This document shows positions 36,940-39,756 of a stretch of 39,756 nt of DNA, piece after piece. The stretch is from Nakamurella silvestris (GTDB lineage Bacteria > Actinomycetota > Actinomycetes > Mycobacteriales > Nakamurellaceae). Numbering within the stretch: the first letter of the stretch is position 1; each line of letters begins with the position of its first letter. Location: assembly GCA_003576535.1 (NCBI GenBank), contig QXCQ01000018.1, positions 87,904 to 127,659 of the forward strand, written 5' to 3'. Under the pieces are notes generated by a model. That model ran no database searches and had not been told where the DNA came from. It saw nothing but the letters and a program-made list of their open reading frames with translations. A program made the position numbers and the translations under genes.

Positions 36940-38103
36940 TCAGCGGCTCATCGCGGCGAGACGCTCGCAGGCCTCGTCGATCACCGCGTCCGCCTTGCAG
37001 AAGGCGAAACGCACCAGGTGGCTCCAGTCGCCAGGTGTGCGGTAGAACACCTGCGCCGGGATCGCCACCACCCCGGCCCGGTGCGGCAGCTGCGTGCAGA
37101 AGGCCAGTCCGTCGGTCTCGCCGAGCGGTCGGATGTCCGTCATCACGAAATAGGTGCCTTGGGGGTGCCAGACCTCCAACCCCGCCGCGCGCAACCCTGC
37201 CGAAAGCCGGTCCCGTTTACCGGCCAGTTCCAGGGCCAGCTCCCGCGCCCACGGCTCCTGGGTGCGCAGGGCCAGGGCGACCGCGGGCTGGAACGGACCC
37301 CCCGAGACGTAGGTGAGGAACTGTTTCGCCGCCCGCACCGCCGCGATCAGCTCGGCCGGCCCGCAGGCCCACCCGATCTTCCACCCTGTGGCGCTGAAAC
37401 TCTTCCCGGCGCTGGAGATGCTGATGGTGCGCTCGGCCATCCCCGGCAGGGTCCCGATGGGGACATGGGTGGTGCCGTCGAAGGTCAGGTACTCGTAGAC
37501 CTCGTCGGAGATGACGATCAGGTCGTGCTCCTGGCACAGACGGGCGATACCGGCGAGTTCGGCCCCGGTGAGCACCGCGCCGGTGGGATTGTGCGGGCTG
37601 TTCAGGATCAGCAACCGGGTCCGCGGGCCGATGGCGGCGGCGAACTCGTCCAGATCCAGTCCCGCGCGGCCGTTCTCGTCGGGGCGCAGGGGCACGGCCC
37701 GGGCGATGCCACCGGCCATGGCCACCACGGCCGGGTAGGAGTCGTAGAAGGGCTCCAGCATCAGCACCTCGTCACCGGCCTCGCACAGGGCGATGACGGC
37801 TGCGGCGATGGCCTCGGTCGCCCCGGTCGTCACCAGCACCTGGTTGCCCGGATCGAAGAACTGGCCGTAGTTGCGCAGCCGTGCCTCGGCGATCGCGGTG
37901 CGCAGTTCCGGCAGACCGGGGCCCGGCGGGTACTGGTTGAACCCGCCGCTGATGGCATCTCGAGCAGCGGCCAGCATCTCGGGCGGCCCGTCCGAGTCGG
38001 GGAAACCCTGGCCGAGGTTGATCGCACCCGTCGAGGTGGCCAGCGCCGACATCTCGGCGAAGATCGTCTGGGTGAAGGGGCGGAGCCGGTGGACCAGGGT
38101 CAT
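36940..38103 (-). CDS. dapC: DapC-like class I/II PLP aminotransferase
   Basis: A 387-aa fold-type I aminotransferase. The start VHRLRPFTQTIFAEMSALATSTGAINLGQGFPDSDGP and the blocks GATEAIAAAV, EPFYDSYPAVVAMAG, NSPHNPTGAVL and GWKIGWACGPAELIAAVRAAKQ closely resemble Mycobacterium tuberculosis Rv0858c (N-succinyldiaminopimelate aminotransferase, lysine/cell-wall pathway) as I remember it. PLP binds Lys234 in SSAGKSFSATG; Asn172 and Asp200 contact the cofactor. Related enzymes act as kynurenine or methionine aminotransferases, so the substrate is not settled by sequence. The ATG at 38103 lacks a ribosome-binding site but follows a TATGTA hexamer. It is upstream of the dipeptidase in the same operon. 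Confidence 0.88.
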   Translation of the reverse strand: MTLVHRLRPFTQTIFAEMSALATSTGAINLGQGFPDSDGPPEMLAAARDAISGGFNQYPPGPGLPELRTAIAEARLRNYGQFFDPGNQVLVTTGATEAIAAAVIALCEAGDEVLMLEPFYDSYPAVVAMAGGIARAVPLRPDENGRAGLDLDEFAAAIGPRTRLLILNSPHNPTGAVLTGAELAGIARLCQEHDLIVISDEVYEYLTFDGTTHVPIGTLPGMAERTISISSAGKSFSATGWKIGWACGPAELIAAVRAAKQFLTYVSGGPFQPAVALALRTQEPWARELALELAGKRDRLSAGLRAAGLEVWHPQGTYFVMTDIRPLGETDGLAFCTQLPHRAGVVAIPAQVFYRTPGDWSHLVRFAFCKADAVIDEACERLAAMSR

Positions 38104-38110
38104 GGCTCAA

Positions 38111-38116
38111 TACATA
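38111..38116 (-). promoter_or_regulatory. Candidate leaderless -10 element for the dapC-like gene
   Basis: On the minus strand TATGTA ends 8 bases before the ATG. There is no Shine-Dalgarno sequence. The 77-base gap to the divergent DUF445 gene must hold promoters for both. Confidence 0.4.
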
Positions 38117-38180
38117 CCCGGTGCCGGTACCCGGGCGCTCTACCGGGCGGGCGGGACGGTCCCCCGTGGAGAATGACACG

Positions 38181-39470
38181 GTGACCCTCACCCCTGCGTC
38201 CGTACCGGATCCGGCCCAGCTCACCGCGGCTGACCAGGTGCGGCTGCGCGCCCTGCGCCGGATGAAACTGTTCGCCACCGCCCTGCTCGTCCTGATGGCC
38301 GTCATCTTCGTCATCGCCTGGAACCTGCAGGAGGAGCACCCGTGGCTCGGGTACGTGCGGGCCGCCGCCGAAGCCGGCATGGTCGGTGCGCTGGCCGACT
38401 GGTTCGCCGTCACCGCCCTGTTCCGCAAACCGCTGGGGCTGCCGATCCCGCACACCGCGATCATCCCGGAGCGCAAGAACGACATCGGGGCCTCGTTGAG
38501 CGAGTTCGTGGCGACCAACTTCCTGAGCGAGGCCGTGGTCCGGGAGAAACTGGCCGCCCTGTCCGTCGCCGGCCGGGCGGGTGAGTGGCTGAGCAAACCG
38601 GAGAGTGCCGCCCGGGTGACCCACGAGCTGGCGACCGCCGCCCACGGGTTGATCAACGTGCTGCGGGACGAGGAGGTGGCCGAACTCCTCGGGGCGATGA
38701 TCCGGGAGAAGGTCGAAGACACCCCGCTCGGGCCGCCGCTCGGACGGGTGGCCGCCGGTTTCGTGGCCCGGGGCGAGCACCACTGGATGGTCGACTTCAT
38801 CGTGGACCGGCTGTACACCTGGATCGAGTCCAATCCGGAGTCGATCTCCCGGCTGGTAGAGGGGCGGGCACCGTCCTGGACCCCTCGCTTCGTCGACCAC
38901 ATCGTGTCCGATCGACTGCTGCGCGAGGTCGAGACCTTCGCCTTCGCCGTCAAGACCGACAAGGCGCACCCGATCCGACTGGCCCTGGACAAGTTCCTCG
39001 GCGAACTGGCCGACGACCTGCAGCACGACCCGGAGTCGATCGCCAAGGTCGAGTCCCTCAAGCACCGGATCCTGGCGAACCCGGACGTCCAGGGGTTGGC
39101 CGGATCGGCGTGGAAGTCGGCGAAGAAGGCGATCCTGCGCGCGGTCGCCGACCCGCAGTCCCAGCTGCGGGTCCGGGTGAACGACGCCCTGCTGGGGTTG
39201 GGCCGGAAACTGGTCGAGGACCGGGCGCTGGCCGCCAAGATCGACACCCGCGCCGCCGACGCCGCCGGATACCTGGTGGCGAACTACGCGCGGGACATCG
39301 CCGGGATCATCGACGAGACGGTGGCGAAATGGGACGGGGAGGCCACCAGCCGGAAGATCGAGCTGATGGTCGGGCGTGACCTGCAGTTCATCCGGATCAA
39401 CGGCACCGTGGTCGGGGCCCTGGCGGGCCTGGCGATCTACACCTTCGCCCACCTCGTCCTCGGCGGCTGA
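38181..39470 (+). CDS. DUF445 family membrane-anchored protein
   Basis: A protein of about 429 aa of the DUF445 family, whose function is unknown. One clear membrane helix lies near residues 29-47 (KLFATALLVLMAVIFVIAW), then the family signature GYVRAAAEAGMVGALADWFAVTALFRKPLGLPIPHTAIIPERKNDIGASL. A long helical, coiled-coil-like region follows, then a second hydrophobic helix at the extreme C-terminus (GTVVGALAGLAIYTFAHLVL). Both ends are therefore in the membrane, with the middle on one side. Start choice: GTG at 38181 follows GAGAAT at the leaderless spacing and GGAGA at 8 bases; in-frame GTGs further up (38166 and earlier) are possible. Confidence 0.88.
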   Translation: MTLTPASVPDPAQLTAADQVRLRALRRMKLFATALLVLMAVIFVIAWNLQEEHPWLGYVRAAAEAGMVGALADWFAVTALFRKPLGLPIPHTAIIPERKNDIGASLSEFVATNFLSEAVVREKLAALSVAGRAGEWLSKPESAARVTHELATAAHGLINVLRDEEVAELLGAMIREKVEDTPLGPPLGRVAAGFVARGEHHWMVDFIVDRLYTWIESNPESISRLVEGRAPSWTPRFVDHIVSDRLLREVETFAFAVKTDKAHPIRLALDKFLGELADDLQHDPESIAKVESLKHRILANPDVQGLAGSAWKSAKKAILRAVADPQSQLRVRVNDALLGLGRKLVEDRALAAKIDTRAADAAGYLVANYARDIAGIIDETVAKWDGEATSRKIELMVGRDLQFIRINGTVVGALAGLAIYTFAHLVLGG

Positions 39471-39485
39471 TCACCAGTTCCCCTC

Positions 39486-39756
39486 CGCGAGTGGACGCAT
39501 GCCCCCCTGCCCTGATCCGCGAGTGGACGCTCGCCCTGCCCTGATCCGCGAGTGGACGTTGACGCCCCAGAAATTGGGGTGTGGGCGTCCACTCGGTGGG
39601 TGTGGTCGTCCGCTCGCCCTGCCCTGATCCGCGAGTGGACGCTTGCCCCCTGCCCTGTCCCGCGAGTGGGCTGCCACACCCCTGAAATTGGGGTGTGGGC
39701 GTCCACTCGGCAGGGGTGGTCGTCCGCTCGCCCTGCCCTGATCCGCGAGTGGACGC
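39486..39756. repeat. Non-coding direct and inverted repeat array at the right edge
   Basis: CGCGAGTGGAC-type motifs start near 39488, 39519, 39548, 39631, 39662 (ending GGG) and 39745, mostly preceded by CCCTGCCCTGATC. Inverted GCGTCCACTCGG copies lie near 39587 and 39700. The GAAATTGGGGTGTGGGCGTC block recurs 114 bp apart (39570 and 39684), so two ~114-bp units, each with local hairpins such as CCCCAGAAATTGGGG, are visible. The array runs past the window edge. Short frames across it are not convincing genes. Confidence 0.85.

Noticed and set aside
39486-39756. CRISPR array or tRNA cluster at the right edge
   Set aside because: Spacing between motifs is irregular (29-83 bp), the spacers themselves repeat, and inverted copies are mixed in. 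No tRNA-like cloverleaf is seen.

Overview
The window is high-GC, gene-dense DNA from a Gram-positive actinobacterium. Supporting signs are an EfeUOB iron system with a DtxR/IdeR-type iron box, an actinobacterial lhr-nei repair pair, a DapC-type aminotransferase that closely resembles the mycobacterial protein, VanW, DUF1206, DUF445 and MmcQ/YjbR proteins, many GTG starts, and many starts that look leaderless. A Propionibacteriales-like host would fit, but that is a guess from general gene character. I see no rRNA, tRNA, CRISPR array, transposase or integrase.

Layout. Positions 1-5535: peptide deformylase (minus), divergent from the iron operon efeU-efeO-efeB, which has an iron box over its -10 region, a 9-bp minisatellite and a hairpin between efeU and efeO, and a 15-bp-stem hairpin between efeO and efeB. 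5611-11450: a VanW-type envelope protein, a MASE1-GGDEF diguanylate cyclase, a small membrane protein and a membrane alpha/beta-hydrolase. 11571-13628: a 14-TM drug exporter with a long cytoplasmic tail. 13719-18532: a compact catabolic or biosynthetic cluster made of a CYP199-like cytochrome P450 (minus) and, divergently, an IclR regulator, an MIO-type aromatic amino acid ammonia-lyase and a single-chain FMN/[2Fe-2S] reductase. 18730-21081: a secreted Ig-repeat protein of lower GC. 21177-25546: a DUF1206 membrane protein, a GH3 lipoprotein and a DEAD-box RNA helicase (all minus). 25910-32932: a conserved actinobacterial protein of unknown function, Lhr helicase, Nei glycosylase and a YjbR protein. 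33088-39470: a DUF6328-like membrane protein, an epimerase divergent from a TetR regulator, a renal-type dipeptidase behind a DapC-like aminotransferase, and DUF445. The right edge, 39486-39756, is a non-coding repeat array that continues past the window.

The most unusual content is in two places. First, the P450/lyase/reductase/IclR cluster looks like a self-contained pathway: the lyase would release NH3 from an aromatic amino acid to give an arylacrylate, and the P450 with its own electron supply would hydroxylate or O-demethylate that acid. The lyase has Asn where histidase has a substrate-contacting His. Second, the intergenic regions hold several unrelated families of palindromic repeats. 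A 72-bp near-perfect hairpin occurs three times, each copy within 15 bp of a stop codon. It brackets the P450 cluster in inverted orientation and the Ig-repeat gene in direct orientation. A 69-bp element occurs twice, starting exactly at the TGA stop codons of nei and yjbR, with a decayed third copy near DUF1206. Other palindromes lie upstream of lhr, downstream of the GH3 gene, and in the TetR/epimerase and IclR/P450 divergent regions, where they look like operators.
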